Assembly: GCA_044426075.1 (NCBI GenBank)
Contig: JAWXUT010000036.1
Span: 1-14,184, forward strand
DNA length: 14,184 nt
From: JAWXUT01 sp044426075
GTDB lineage: Bacteria; Bacillota; Clostridia; Christensenellales; DTU072
Direction of reading: 5' to 3'
The stretch's first letter is position 1; every line of letters begins with the position of its first letter. A model generated the notes under the pieces. That model made no database searches. It saw nothing but the letters and a program-made list of their open reading frames with translations, and was not told the origin of the DNA. Positions 1 to 7,747 of this stretch are shown piece by piece. The position numbers and the translations under genes are program-made.

Positions 1-116
1 CACACTTTCTTCAGCTCATACCTCACGATATGCACCTTGTGCGTTGCTATGCGGTTAGTTGTGAGAACCCCCGCTTCGGACTTTCACCGATTAGCTATGT
101 GTCATACTCGGCACAC
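1..116 (-). mobile_element. 5' end of a group IIC self-splicing intron (truncated by window edge)
   Basis: Read on the minus strand from 116, this starts with GTGTGCC, matching the GUGYG 5' splice-site consensus of group II introns. It then contains GGTGAAAGTCCG, AACGCACAAGGTGCAT and ATGAGCTGAAGAAAG. In the same order and at similar spacing these resemble blocks I recall from domain I of bacterial class C introns, such as the Oceanobacillus iheyensis one (GGGUGAGAGUCCCG, AACGCAAGGGUG, AAUCUGAAGGAAGCG). GCAC-AAG-GTGC would form a short hairpin. The first intron base lies directly behind the T-tract of the valS terminator, on the same strand, which is the known insertion preference of class C introns. 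Any reverse transcriptase ORF and domains II-VI would lie outside the window. The identification rests on remembered consensus, not on a covariance search. Confidence 0.78.
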
Positions 117-120
117 TTTA

Positions 121-156
121 AAAAGGCTGTTAAGAATAAATCCTTACAGCCCTTTT
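121..156 (-). terminator. Rho-independent terminator of the proS-pgsA-valS operon
   Basis: On the minus strand GGCTGTAAG (143-151) pairs with CTTAACAGCC (125-134) with one bulged base, around a short AT-rich loop. A run of five T follows, then AAA and the group IIC intron start. The stop codon of valS is at 160-162, only a few bases upstream. The hairpin closely resembles the one after the transporter gene at 10202-10238. Confidence 0.88.
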
Positions 157-159
157 GTA

Positions 160-2778
160 TTACTCTGAAAGTTCAGTGATGCGATCGGCAATTTTTGCTA
201 GCAACTCTTTGTTTTGAGCAAGTTTTTCGTGCTCTTTTTCAATTAGTGCAGCTGGTGCCTTTGCAACAAATCCAGTGTTTGCAAGCATCTTTTCTCCACG
301 ATCGATTTCTTTTTGAATGCCGTCTTTTTCCTTTTGTAAACGTGCGATTTCTTTATCCATATCAACAAGCTCACCTAGTGGAATAAACAACTCTGCGTTG
401 TCAAGCACTATGCTAGTAACTTTGCCAGTCAATTCTTTTTTGTCTACGATAAATGAAACTTCACTTACATTTGCAAGGCGCTCAATGTAACTTGCGTTAG
501 CTCCAATAAATGCGCTTTCTGCTGACATTACAATCAATTTCACCTTTTTACTTGGTGCAACTGCCATTTCTGCCTTGGTGTTTCTAACAGCACGGATAAT
601 ATCTTTTATTGACTCAAAATCTTCACCAAAGTTAAATTCTTCGTTATATTCTGGATATTTTTCAAGCATAATTGTAGCACTATCGCCTATTTCTTGCCAG
701 ATTCTCTCTGTAATAAATGGCGTAAATGGATGCATTAATTTCAATATTTGCTTCAATACATATTTAAGTACTGCTAGTGTGTTGCCCTTTTCTGAAGCGT
801 TTTCACTGTACAATGCGGACTTAGTCAACTCAATGTACCAGTCGCAGAAGTCATTCCATACAAAATCGTATAGTTTGCTGTTTGCAAGACCCATTTCATA
901 TTTTTCTAAGTTGGCATTGACCTCTTTAGCGGTGCTGTTTAAGCGTGCAAGAATCCATTTATCGGCTGATGTCAAAGCGGTCATATCGATTTCTGCGGGA
1001 ACTTCTGCACCTTCTAGATTCATAAGTACAAATCGTGAAGCGTTCCAAATCTTGTTCATAAAGTTGCGTGAGGGTTCCATTTTGTCCTCAGAAAATCTTA
1101 TATCTGAACCCGGTGCAACGCCCGTTGTTAGGCTGAAACGCATAGTATCTGCACCCAATTTGTCGATTAGAACCAATGGGTCGATGCCGTTTCCTAAAGA
1201 TTTTGACATTTTTCTGCCTTGTGAATCCCTTACTATTCCGTGAATTAAAACTTCTGGGAATGGGATTTCATCCATATGCTCCAATCCGCTGAATATCATA
1301 CGCGCTACCCAGAAGAAAATAATGTCATATGCTGTAACCAACACGTTTGTTGGATAGAAATACTTCAAATCTTCTGTATTGTCTGGATATCCTAGTGTTG
1401 AAAATGGCCATAATGCACTACTAAACCAAGTATCCAATACATCTTCATCTTGTTTTAAATTAGCTGAACCACATTTTGTACAAGCTGTTGGTGTTGTTTT
1501 TGCAACGATTAACTCGCCACAATCTTGGCAATACCACGCTGGAATTCTGTGACCCCACCAAAGCTGCCTACTTATGCACCAATCTTTGATGTTTTCCATC
1601 CAGTTATAATATGTTTTACTAAAACGCTCAGGAATAAAGGCAATTTCTTTGTTTCTAACTGCTGCAATTGCGGGTTGAGCTAACTCGCTCATACTTACAT
1701 ACCATTGTTTGCTTACTATTGGCTCAACAATGCTCTTACATCTATAGCATACGCCTACATTGTGTGCATATGGCTCAATTTTTTCCATTAAACCTTGTGC
1801 TTCTAGGTCTGCAACAACTTTCTTGCGGGCTTCTTCTCTATCTAATCCGCAATATGCTCCGCCGTTTTCATTGATAACACCGGCGTCATCCATAATTTTT
1901 ATTACGTGAAGCTTATGCCTTAATCCTACTTCAAAGTCATTAGGGTCGTGGGCTGGAGTTATTTTAACTGCACCTGTACCAAATCCGATTTCTACATAGT
2001 CATCAGCTATAATTGGAATCTCTCTATCAGTTAGTGGCAACTTTAATAAAGCGCCTACCTTGTTTGTGTATTGTGGATCCTCTGGATTAACTGCAACTGC
2101 TGTATCGCCAAGTAGTGTTTCTGGTCGAGTTGTTGCAATAACTAAATATCCACTTCCATCAGCATATGGGTACCTAATATGCCACAAAAAGGAATCCTTA
2201 TTCTCATATTCAACTTCAGCATCGCTTAGTGCTGTCTTGCAACAAGGGCACCAGTTAGTAATTCTGCTACCTCTGTAAATTGCACCTTTTTCATATAGGT
2301 TTACAAAAACTTCTTTAACTGCTTTACTGCACTTGCTGTCCATTGTAAACGCTTCACGGCTCCAATCGCAACTGCTGCCCAGCCTTCTTAGCTGTTGCAC
2401 AATGCGGCCGCCGTATTTATCTTTCCACAAAAATGCTCTCTCTAAAAAAGCCTCTCTGCCGATATCTTCTTTACTAATGCCCTCTGCACGCATCTGCTCA
2501 ACAATCTTAACTTCTGTTGCAATTGAAGCGTGGTCGGTACCTGGCAACCATAGGGTGCTGTATCCTTGCATTCTTTTGTGCCTTATTATTATATCTTGCA
2601 ATGTGTTGTTTAACGCGTGCCCCATATGTAGTTGTCCCGTTATGTTTGGTGGTGGGATAACTATTGTAAAGGGCTTTTTATTTGGGTCAACTTCGGGTGT
2701 AAAATATCCGCTCTCTTCCCAATTTTTGTAAATGCTGTCTTCAAAGTCGTGTGGGTTAAAAATCTTGTCTAATGCCAT
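160..2778 (-). CDS. valS: Valyl-tRNA synthetase
   Basis: Class I aminoacyl-tRNA synthetase that charges tRNA-Val with valine in the cytoplasm. The 872 residues are a usual full length. The HIGH signature is PPPNITGQLHMGH (about 42-54) and the KMSKS loop is at 523-527. The editing domain carries TTRPET (216-221) and GTGAVKITPAHDPND (about 267-281). Cysteine pairs at 177-180 (CPCC) and in YCQDCG...CTKCG look like zinc knuckles. The last 69 residues (about 804-872) are the lysine/glutamate-rich C-terminal coiled-coil arm typical of ValRS. The ATG at 2776-2778 follows AGAGGAAG at good spacing, and this ribosome site starts inside the stop codon of pgsA, 13 bases upstream. It is the last gene of the operon. 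There is no T-box leader before it, unlike many Firmicutes valS genes. Confidence 0.98.
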   Translation of the reverse strand: MALDKIFNPHDFEDSIYKNWEESGYFTPEVDPNKKPFTIVIPPPNITGQLHMGHALNNTLQDIIIRHKRMQGYSTLWLPGTDHASIATEVKIVEQMRAEGISKEDIGREAFLERAFLWKDKYGGRIVQQLRRLGSSCDWSREAFTMDSKCSKAVKEVFVNLYEKGAIYRGSRITNWCPCCKTALSDAEVEYENKDSFLWHIRYPYADGSGYLVIATTRPETLLGDTAVAVNPEDPQYTNKVGALLKLPLTDREIPIIADDYVEIGFGTGAVKITPAHDPNDFEVGLRHKLHVIKIMDDAGVINENGGAYCGLDREEARKKVVADLEAQGLMEKIEPYAHNVGVCYRCKSIVEPIVSKQWYVSMSELAQPAIAAVRNKEIAFIPERFSKTYYNWMENIKDWCISRQLWWGHRIPAWYCQDCGELIVAKTTPTACTKCGSANLKQDEDVLDTWFSSALWPFSTLGYPDNTEDLKYFYPTNVLVTAYDIIFFWVARMIFSGLEHMDEIPFPEVLIHGIVRDSQGRKMSKSLGNGIDPLVLIDKLGADTMRFSLTTGVAPGSDIRFSEDKMEPSRNFMNKIWNASRFVLMNLEGAEVPAEIDMTALTSADKWILARLNSTAKEVNANLEKYEMGLANSKLYDFVWNDFCDWYIELTKSALYSENASEKGNTLAVLKYVLKQILKLMHPFTPFITERIWQEIGDSATIMLEKYPEYNEEFNFGEDFESIKDIIRAVRNTKAEMAVAPSKKVKLIVMSAESAFIGANASYIERLANVSEVSFIVDKKELTGKVTSIVLDNAELFIPLGELVDMDKEIARLQKEKDGIQKEIDRGEKMLANTGFVAKAPAALIEKEHEKLAQNKELLAKIADRITELSE

Positions 2779-2791
2779 AGTAGTCTTCCTC

Positions 2792-3439
2792 TTATTTATC
2801 TCTCAAATAAATTTTTACTTCGTCTTTTGTTGTTGCGCCTGATTCAATTTCTTTTAGTGCTGCAATCATCTTTTTAAGATACTGCACAAATGCAACATAT
2901 GTTGCAATAACGCCTAATCCCATAACTATCCAATCAAGGTAGAACACTTTAAGCGCCCAGAAATCGTGAAAATAACACATAAACACGCCAACTGAAATTA
3001 TAACTGCTGCAATTTTGCCGAATATGTTTGCTTGTATAACTTTCTTTTTTGCAACCAAATAGAAAGAACCAACTAGCATTAACACCTCTTTTAACACTAT
3101 AAGTGCAACAAATGCCCAGTGTATTAGTCCTACAATTGTCAAACAAATTAAAGCTGTAATGTGCATTAGTTTATCTGCAATTGGATCCATCATCATGCCA
3201 AGCGTGCTAGTTTGATTGAATTTTCTAGCAATCCAACCGTCAAACACATCTGTAAATGCAGATGATGCCATTATTATGAATCCTATTACTGGGAATCCAT
3301 TTGGATATGTAGCTGAAACTAACGTGTATGTGCTTGTATTCAGCGTGTAATATGCAAAAAATGGAATTGCAATAAAGCGCAATAATGTAAAAAAGTTTGG
3401 TATGGTAAATACCTCTTTTTTCCAATTTTTCTTTTCCAT
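2792..3439 (-). CDS. pgsA: CDP-diacylglycerol-glycerol-3-phosphate 3-phosphatidyltransferase
   Basis: Integral membrane enzyme making phosphatidylglycerophosphate from CDP-diacylglycerol and glycerol-3-phosphate, the committed step to phosphatidylglycerol. The CDP-alcohol phosphatidyltransferase motif D-x2-DG-x2-AR-x8-G-x3-D-x3-D is intact: D64, D67, G68, A71, R72, G81, D85, D89. Several hydrophobic segments fit the family (about 14-34, 50-62, 90-130, 135-190), and 215 residues is about the usual length. The N-terminal segment FTIPNFFTLLRF resembles the common start of PgsA proteins. The ATG follows AGTAGGAGAT. It lies 43 bases after the lipoprotein gene and 13 before valS. The family also holds cardiolipin and other phosphatidyl transferases, so exact substrate is inferred from overall resemblance. 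Confidence 0.9.
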   Translation of the reverse strand: MEKKNWKKEVFTIPNFFTLLRFIAIPFFAYYTLNTSTYTLVSATYPNGFPVIGFIIMASSAFTDVFDGWIARKFNQTSTLGMMMDPIADKLMHITALICLTIVGLIHWAFVALIVLKEVLMLVGSFYLVAKKKVIQANIFGKIAAVIISVGVFMCYFHDFWALKVFYLDWIVMGLGVIATYVAFVQYLKKMIAALKEIESGATTKDEVKIYLRDK

Positions 3440-3462
3440 ATAATCTCCTACTCTTAATGATT

Positions 3463-3485
3463 TAATATCAAACTAGTTGATATTA
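3463..3485. repeat. Perfect 9-bp inverted repeat at the lipoprotein stop codon
   Basis: TAATATCAA (3463-3471) and TTGATATTA (3477-3485) are perfect inverted copies around a 5-base centre, ACTAG. The right arm includes the stop codon of the 523-residue lipoprotein gene (3483-3485). No T-tract follows on the minus strand, so it is not a standard terminator. It may be an mRNA hairpin at the boundary to pgsA. Confidence 0.75.
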
Positions 3486-5054
3486 TGATATTTCTTTTAC
3501 TGTTAAATAGACATCTGTGTTATCTACTGAAACACTAAATCCCATTTTTAACAAGCCTTCTAGGTCGATACCTTGTGCATCGCATAACGCTATAATATCT
3601 TCACTTGAACAATCGCCTATCATCTGGGCAGTCTCCAATGTTGATAATCCAAACAACTTGTCAAAATAATCCTCCATAAATGTATATGTGATATTTCCAC
3701 TTGAATTGGTATTTAATGATGCTAATACATATATTAGGCTGTTCATAGCACTGAATTCGTAGTTGTTGCTTGAATTGATAAGTGATTCAACGCTAGACAT
3801 AAATGCAACAAAATCGAAGTCAAACGCTACTTCTTCCATAACGCCATCAAGCATTGTAGAAAAACTGAGTTCACCATTTGAAATTAAAATTGTTGTAAGT
3901 ATCTCATCCGTTTCTGGGTCGGCTACTTTAAGATAGAACTGATCTTCTAAATTTTCATCAAAGTTAGTTTTTAGGTATCCAGTAAGTGCGTATTCGGCAT
4001 CTGAATTCTCATATATTAACGTAGCATTGTAACTAAACTCGGCAGCCAACAAGTCAACATAACCGGTTAGCGCACTTTGTTTTTTGTAGTTAGAAATGGT
4101 TTCAGCACTAATAACTAATGACGCAACATCAAAACTTGCAGAATAAGCTTCACCATTAAACATAGTGTCTTCTTCATCTGTAGCCGCAACGTCTAATTCC
4201 ATTTTAAGTTGGCTTATTACGCCCCAACCCAAACTACTATTATATCCGTCTGAAGTTGTAAACTCTATACTTAGTTTTGTGTCGGGCACATTGCCAGATT
4301 CAATATCTTCAAAATCAACGCCCAATAAATTTATAAGCAATAAGTCATACATAGCTAGCTCGTCTGCGGTTAAGAAAGATGACAAACTTATCAATTTATT
4401 TATAGTTGTGTTCATATCTAGGCTGAAGTAATAGTGCCTTTCCATTCTTGTGCCTATAGACTTATATTCATATTTAACACTGCTTGTATCCATCATTATA
4501 ATGCTAGACATTAGCGTTGCATATCCGTCTAACGTGCTTGTATCAAATGTTAAAGGAAACACAATATCGGAATCTACATACTTGTCTTCCCAACAGAATT
4601 TACTGTCACCAAGTTGAACATAGTTGGTAATTGTATCTGAATCCATATATGAATATAGTGCAAATACAACACTGCTTCCGCTATAAAGTTCTAAGGTATA
4701 TTGCACCTTTTCTTGATTTTCTAAATTTATGTTTAATTTGAATTGTGCAACATAAGCTTCACCATTTAAATCAATGTTTATAGTTGCTGTGGCACTTGCT
4801 GTAGGGCTGCTACTGCTAACATCATCGCCTATAATATCAATGGTGTTTGCCAAACTTCCCATTAAATCGGTATAGATATTTTCTGTAGTAACGCTACCTT
4901 TGTTGTATCCGTCAGTGTAAAAATCATCAGTAACCGTAACGGAAGGGTCTGTTGTGTCCCCACCGGTGCTACCATCGCTACAACCTATCAAACACATTAC
5001 AATTGACAGTAATAAGATGATTGTTACTAATAATTTCCCACTTACTTTTCTCAC
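3483..5054 (-). CDS. Large lipoprotein of unknown family
   Basis: The family is not recognised. The 523-residue product starts with a lipoprotein signal peptide: basic MRKVSGK, a hydrophobic core, then lipobox LIGC with the acylated Cys at 25, followed by a Ser/Gly/Thr-rich linker to about residue 50. The mature part is acidic, rich in Ser, Thr, Asp and Tyr, and reads as alternating beta strands with a few helices. Two stretches share the phrase NGEAYxAxF (LNGEAYVAQF and FNGEAYSASF), and the halves have loosely similar layout (strands, an MSS helix, strands), so an internal duplication is possible. The general look recalls LolA/LppX-like lipid-binding lipoproteins, but this is only an impression. 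The start is GTG (5052-5054), preceded by AGGTGA that overlaps the proS stop codon 9 bases upstream. It is placed between proS and pgsA. Confidence 0.9.
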   Translation of the reverse strand: MRKVSGKLLVTIILLLSIVMCLIGCSDGSTGGDTTDPSVTVTDDFYTDGYNKGSVTTENIYTDLMGSLANTIDIIGDDVSSSSPTASATATINIDLNGEAYVAQFKLNINLENQEKVQYTLELYSGSSVVFALYSYMDSDTITNYVQLGDSKFCWEDKYVDSDIVFPLTFDTSTLDGYATLMSSIIMMDTSSVKYEYKSIGTRMERHYYFSLDMNTTINKLISLSSFLTADELAMYDLLLINLLGVDFEDIESGNVPDTKLSIEFTTSDGYNSSLGWGVISQLKMELDVAATDEEDTMFNGEAYSASFDVASLVISAETISNYKKQSALTGYVDLLAAEFSYNATLIYENSDAEYALTGYLKTNFDENLEDQFYLKVADPETDEILTTILISNGELSFSTMLDGVMEEVAFDFDFVAFMSSVESLINSSNNYEFSAMNSLIYVLASLNTNSSGNITYTFMEDYFDKLFGLSTLETAQMIGDCSSEDIIALCDAQGIDLEGLLKMGFSVSVDNTDVYLTVKEIS

Positions 5055-5063
5055 TTAAATCAC

Positions 5064-6773
5064 CTATTTCGCCTTATTGATCATATCCATAATGATGTTA
5101 TGTGCAGAATCAAGGTTCAAGTTCTCTTTATAAGAACCGTCTCTCATCTGAACTTCGCATTCATTATTTGCAAGCGACCTTGGGCTTATTACCACGCGCA
5201 ATGGAATTCCCATCAAATCGCAATCGCTAAATTTGAAACCTGGGCTAACGTTTCTGTCATCTAATATAACTTCTGCGCCCATATCAAGTAGCTTTTTATA
5301 CATTGCATCGGTTTGTTCTTTTACCGCTGCATCGTTATATCGCAATGGACACAAATAAACGTGCCAAGGTGCAATTGCCATTGGCCAAATTAAGCCCTTG
5401 TCATCTGCATATTCTTCTGCAACTGATGCAATCGCGCGACCAACACCAATTCCATAACAACCCATAATTGGATTAACAGCCTTGCCGTCTTTGTTAAGCA
5501 CAGTCATACCCATAGCTTTGGTGTATTTTGTGCCTAGTTGGAATATGTTTCCAATTTCTATGCCGTTGCTGATTTGTAATGGAGCACCGCAATGAACACA
5601 CGAATCTCCCGCTTTTACTTTAGAAATATCAAAGTATTCTTTAATATCCATATCGCGTAAAACATCTACACCCGCATAATGATATTCTGCCTTGTTTGCG
5701 CCAACAACCATATTATTGGTGTCTTTTATTGATTTATCATATATGATAATGGCGTTTTTAAGCTGTAATCCTACGGGGCCAATGTTGCCCACAACTAGCT
5801 CTGTGCTGTCTTTTAAATTGCTAGGAACAATATCCTTTTGAATAACCTTTTTAACCTTAGCTTCGTTTACTTCAAGGTCGCCACGAACAAAACACATAAC
5901 AAGCGTTTCTTCGCCTTTAACATTAAAGCTTACTGCTTTTATAGTTTTAACCTCATCTACTTTAAGATATTTGCCAACAGACTCTATATCTTTTGCATCT
6001 GCTGTAAAAACCTCTGTAAGTGGCTCGCTAACTTCGTCGCGTTGGTTGCTTATTATGCTGTCGCCAACTTCCATATTTGCCTTGTATCCGCATTTTGGAC
6101 AAAGCACCAAGGTGTCTTCTCCAACTTCAGTTAGCAACATATATTCGTGACTTATGCTTCCGCCCATCATACCAGAATCGCTTTTTACTGCCACAAAATT
6201 CTTTAAACCAATGCGTTTGAATATTGTGTTGTATGACTCATATGCACGTGCGTAATATTCTTCTAAATCCTCTTGTGATATGTGAAAACTATATGCGTCT
6301 TTCATTGTAAATTCTCTTACACGGATAAGACCACCCCTTGCTCGCGCTTCATCACGGAACTTGGTTTGTATTTGATAAATCATATAAGGTAATTGTTGAT
6401 AGCTTTTTACGTTATCACGTGAAAAATGAACAGCCGCCTCTTCGTGCGTCATTCCTAACACCAAATCACGATTAGAACGGTCGTGGAACCTAACCATCTC
6501 TTCGCCAATTGACTCATATCTGCCAGACTCTTCCCACAACTCGCGTGGCATTACTATAGGAAATGTGCACTCTTGACCCTCAATTTTGTTCATTTCTTGC
6601 CTAATAATTGCTTCAATCTTTAAAGCAACCAATTTTGCGGGCATAGCTAGTGTCCATATTCCGTTTGCAACGTTCTTTATAAAACCTGCGCGCATCATTA
6701 ATGCGTGGCTCTTTATTACGGCATCCGCTGGATTTTCTTTTGTGCGGGCGCCAACTAATTTTGAAATTAACAT
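5064..6773 (-). CDS. proS: Prolyl-tRNA synthetase, bacterial type with editing domain
   Basis: Class II synthetase charging tRNA-Pro in the cytoplasm. At 569 residues it matches the bacterial-type enzyme. Motif 1 surrounds FPIVMPRELW (71-80). The proline-binding THE triad is at 109-111. Motif 2 covers FRDEARARGGLIRVREF with R140 and R151. The insertion domain, homologous to YbaK and used to hydrolyse Ala-tRNA-Pro, occupies about 225-390. Motif 3 is GCYGIGVGR at 438-446. The C-terminal anticodon-binding domain follows IAPWHVYL. The ATG is preceded by AAGAGGAT, which begins in the stop codon of the small lipoprotein gene 9 bases upstream. It is the second gene of the operon. The cognate tRNA-Pro gene lies about 1.5 kb away in the tRNA cluster. 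Confidence 0.98.
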   Translation of the reverse strand: MLISKLVGARTKENPADAVIKSHALMMRAGFIKNVANGIWTLAMPAKLVALKIEAIIRQEMNKIEGQECTFPIVMPRELWEESGRYESIGEEMVRFHDRSNRDLVLGMTHEEAAVHFSRDNVKSYQQLPYMIYQIQTKFRDEARARGGLIRVREFTMKDAYSFHISQEDLEEYYARAYESYNTIFKRIGLKNFVAVKSDSGMMGGSISHEYMLLTEVGEDTLVLCPKCGYKANMEVGDSIISNQRDEVSEPLTEVFTADAKDIESVGKYLKVDEVKTIKAVSFNVKGEETLVMCFVRGDLEVNEAKVKKVIQKDIVPSNLKDSTELVVGNIGPVGLQLKNAIIIYDKSIKDTNNMVVGANKAEYHYAGVDVLRDMDIKEYFDISKVKAGDSCVHCGAPLQISNGIEIGNIFQLGTKYTKAMGMTVLNKDGKAVNPIMGCYGIGVGRAIASVAEEYADDKGLIWPMAIAPWHVYLCPLRYNDAAVKEQTDAMYKKLLDMGAEVILDDRNVSPGFKFSDCDLMGIPLRVVISPRSLANNECEVQMRDGSYKENLNLDSAHNIIMDMINKAK

Positions 6774-6782
6774 TTTATCCTC

Positions 6783-7133
6783 TTACTCTGCTACAGTGAA
6801 AGTAATTTTTACTTCATATGTTAGATATGTGATTACCATTGTTTGCTCTCCAGCTGTTGCATAGCAATCGCTATTATCAAGGTCTAGCCCGCTTCTGTCA
6901 TATGTGTATGCAGCTGTGCTTGTTATAATAACTTCTGACTCGTCTGACAATGTTGCTGTTAGTACAAAATTTGTTGCATCATATGCATCGCCAACAGATA
7001 GCTCTACATCTTCATCTAATACGCCTACAATTGAAACAATGTAAGTTTCGTCACTGCTGTTGCACGCGGTTAGCGCTACTACACCAGAAAATAGCATAAT
7101 TACTGCAAGTACTGAGATGATTAATTTCTTCAT
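6783..7133 (-). CDS. Small lipoprotein with a bacterial Ig-like (Big_3-type) domain
   Basis: A 116-residue product with signal peptide MKKLIISVLAVIMLFSGVVA and lipobox LTAC, so Cys24 is probably lipidated and the protein sits on the outer face of the membrane. The remainder (about 30-116) is a single Ig-like domain. The pattern VGDAYDATNFVLTATLSDES, a Y-x-D-x-S-x-L turn, then AGEQTMVITYLTYEVKITFTV resembles Big_3-type domains. The frame is open for 18 codons further upstream, but that would put the signal peptide inside the protein. The ATG at 7131-7133 has AGAGGT at good distance, so it is chosen. First gene of the operon, 57 bases or so after the predicted transcription start. Function unknown, perhaps an adhesion or scaffold module. 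Confidence 0.85.
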   Translation of the reverse strand: MKKLIISVLAVIMLFSGVVALTACNSSDETYIVSIVGVLDEDVELSVGDAYDATNFVLTATLSDESEVIITSTAAYTYDRSGLDLDNSDCYATAGEQTMVITYLTYEVKITFTVAE

Positions 7134-7197
7134 ATTTACCTCTAAGTTTAAATTTACGGAAGCCCGCCCAATTGCACACTCCCACATTATATATATA

Positions 7198-7226
7198 ATT
7201 ATATTATAAATACATAATTAAGTCAA
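7198..7226 (-). promoter_or_regulatory. Promoter of the lipoprotein-proS-pgsA-valS operon
   Basis: On the minus strand TTGACT (7226-7221) and TATAAT (7203-7198) are separated by exactly 17 bases, a near-consensus sigma-A promoter. A second overlapping TATAAT (7208-7203) has the wrong spacing. The start would be near 7190, giving a short leader of about 57 nt. That is too short for a T-box. Confidence 0.85.
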
Positions 7227-7254
7227 TATTTTTTAGTTGTTATTTTGAAATTAT

Positions 7255-7279
7255 CATATAAAACAACATATTTTATATG
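7255..7279. repeat. Perfect 9-bp AT-rich inverted repeat upstream of the operon promoter
   Basis: CATATAAAA (7255-7263) and TTTTATATG (7271-7279) are perfect inverted copies around a 7-base centre. The repeat lies 29 bases upstream of the -35 box of the proS operon promoter, and just behind the terminator at 7295-7322. It could be an operator or simply an AT-rich upstream element. Confidence 0.6.
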
Positions 7280-7294
7280 CAGAATAAACTCTAT

Positions 7295-7322
7295 AAAAAA
7301 ACCGCACATTTTAGTGCAGTTT
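7295..7322 (-). terminator. Rho-independent terminator downstream of the GIY-YIG gene
   Basis: On the minus strand AAACTGCAC (7322-7314) pairs with GTGCGGTTT (7307-7299), with one G-U pair, around loop TAAAAT. A run of seven T follows. It ends transcription from the GIY-YIG gene and isolates the proS operon promoter. Confidence 0.85.
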
Positions 7323-7426
7323 GTATTTGAATTATAATTTTATAGCATTTTTGCAACATATTGCATTTTAGGAACCCTTAATCGGATTTTTAAGAACCCG
7401 AACTTTGCATTACTAAACAAACTTTG
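7323..7426 (-). other. Long untranslated stretch between GIY-YIG stop and its terminator, with a near-repeat
   Basis: About 100 nt without a gene. TTTTAGGAACCC (7366-7377) and TTTTAAGAACCC (7388-7399, plus strand) are 11 of 12 identical at a 22-bp period. Beside them TGCAA-CATA-TTGCA (7352-7365) is a small inverted repeat. As minus-strand RNA, GGGTTCTTAA and TTAAGGGTTC could pair over 10 positions, four of them G-U; the plus strand could not fold as well. It may be a structured 3' UTR or small RNA; no known family recognised. Confidence 0.4.
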
Positions 7427-7678
7427 TCAACTTTTAACAACAGTATCAATAAGTGCAAGTTTTTGCGTGCGTGATAGTTTTTTTATTGCACACTCTCGTT
7501 TTAAGGCATCACTCTTGCTTTCACATTGCTCGCTATACATAAGCACAACTGGTAAACGCGCTTTTGTGTACTTTGCACCCTTGCCCGCGTTATGTACCTT
7601 TAGCCTAGCATCAACATCATTTGTGTATCCGCAGTATAGAGTGTTATCTCGACATAGTAATAAATATACAAAATACAT
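7427..7678 (-). CDS. GIY-YIG domain protein, YhbQ/UPF0213 type
   Basis: An 83-residue single-domain protein of the small GIY-YIG nuclease superfamily. The two signature strands are VYLL (4-7) and LYCGYT (14-19), giving Y5, Y15 and G17. R25, H29 and the metal-binding E62 are in place, with AGKGAKYTKARLPV and ALKRECAIKKLSR typical of the UPF0213 family. The family's cellular role is poorly established; nuclease activity is inferred from the motif. The frame stays open upstream through the terminator and tRNA-Tyr, but the family start is MYFVYLL, and ATG at 7676-7678 is preceded by AGAAGGGC. Only about 33 bases separate it from the tRNA terminator, and no separate promoter is obvious, so it may be expressed by read-through. 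Confidence 0.9.
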   Translation of the reverse strand: MYFVYLLLCRDNTLYCGYTNDVDARLKVHNAGKGAKYTKARLPVVLMYSEQCESKSDALKRECAIKKLSRTQKLALIDTVVKS

Positions 7679-7711
7679 AATTGCCCTTCTAAAATTTTTT
7701 AGTGAAAAATG

Positions 7712-7747
7712 AAAAATTCCTACCCGCTGATGCGTGTAGGAATTTTT

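Noticed and set aside
1..116. Cobalamin or other riboswitch at the left edge
   Set aside because: GGTGAAAGTCCG looks slightly like riboswitch elements, but the GTGTG start behind a terminator and the other ordered blocks fit a group IIC intron much better.
575..1243. Plus-strand 222-codon open frame opposite valS
   Set aside because: It is fully antisense to a conserved gene, low in plausible protein features, and has no ribosome site; a shadow frame.
7134..7187. Upstream start for the small lipoprotein
   Set aside because: It would bury the signal peptide behind 18 residues and start within a few bases of the predicted transcription start; the inner ATG has the ribosome site.
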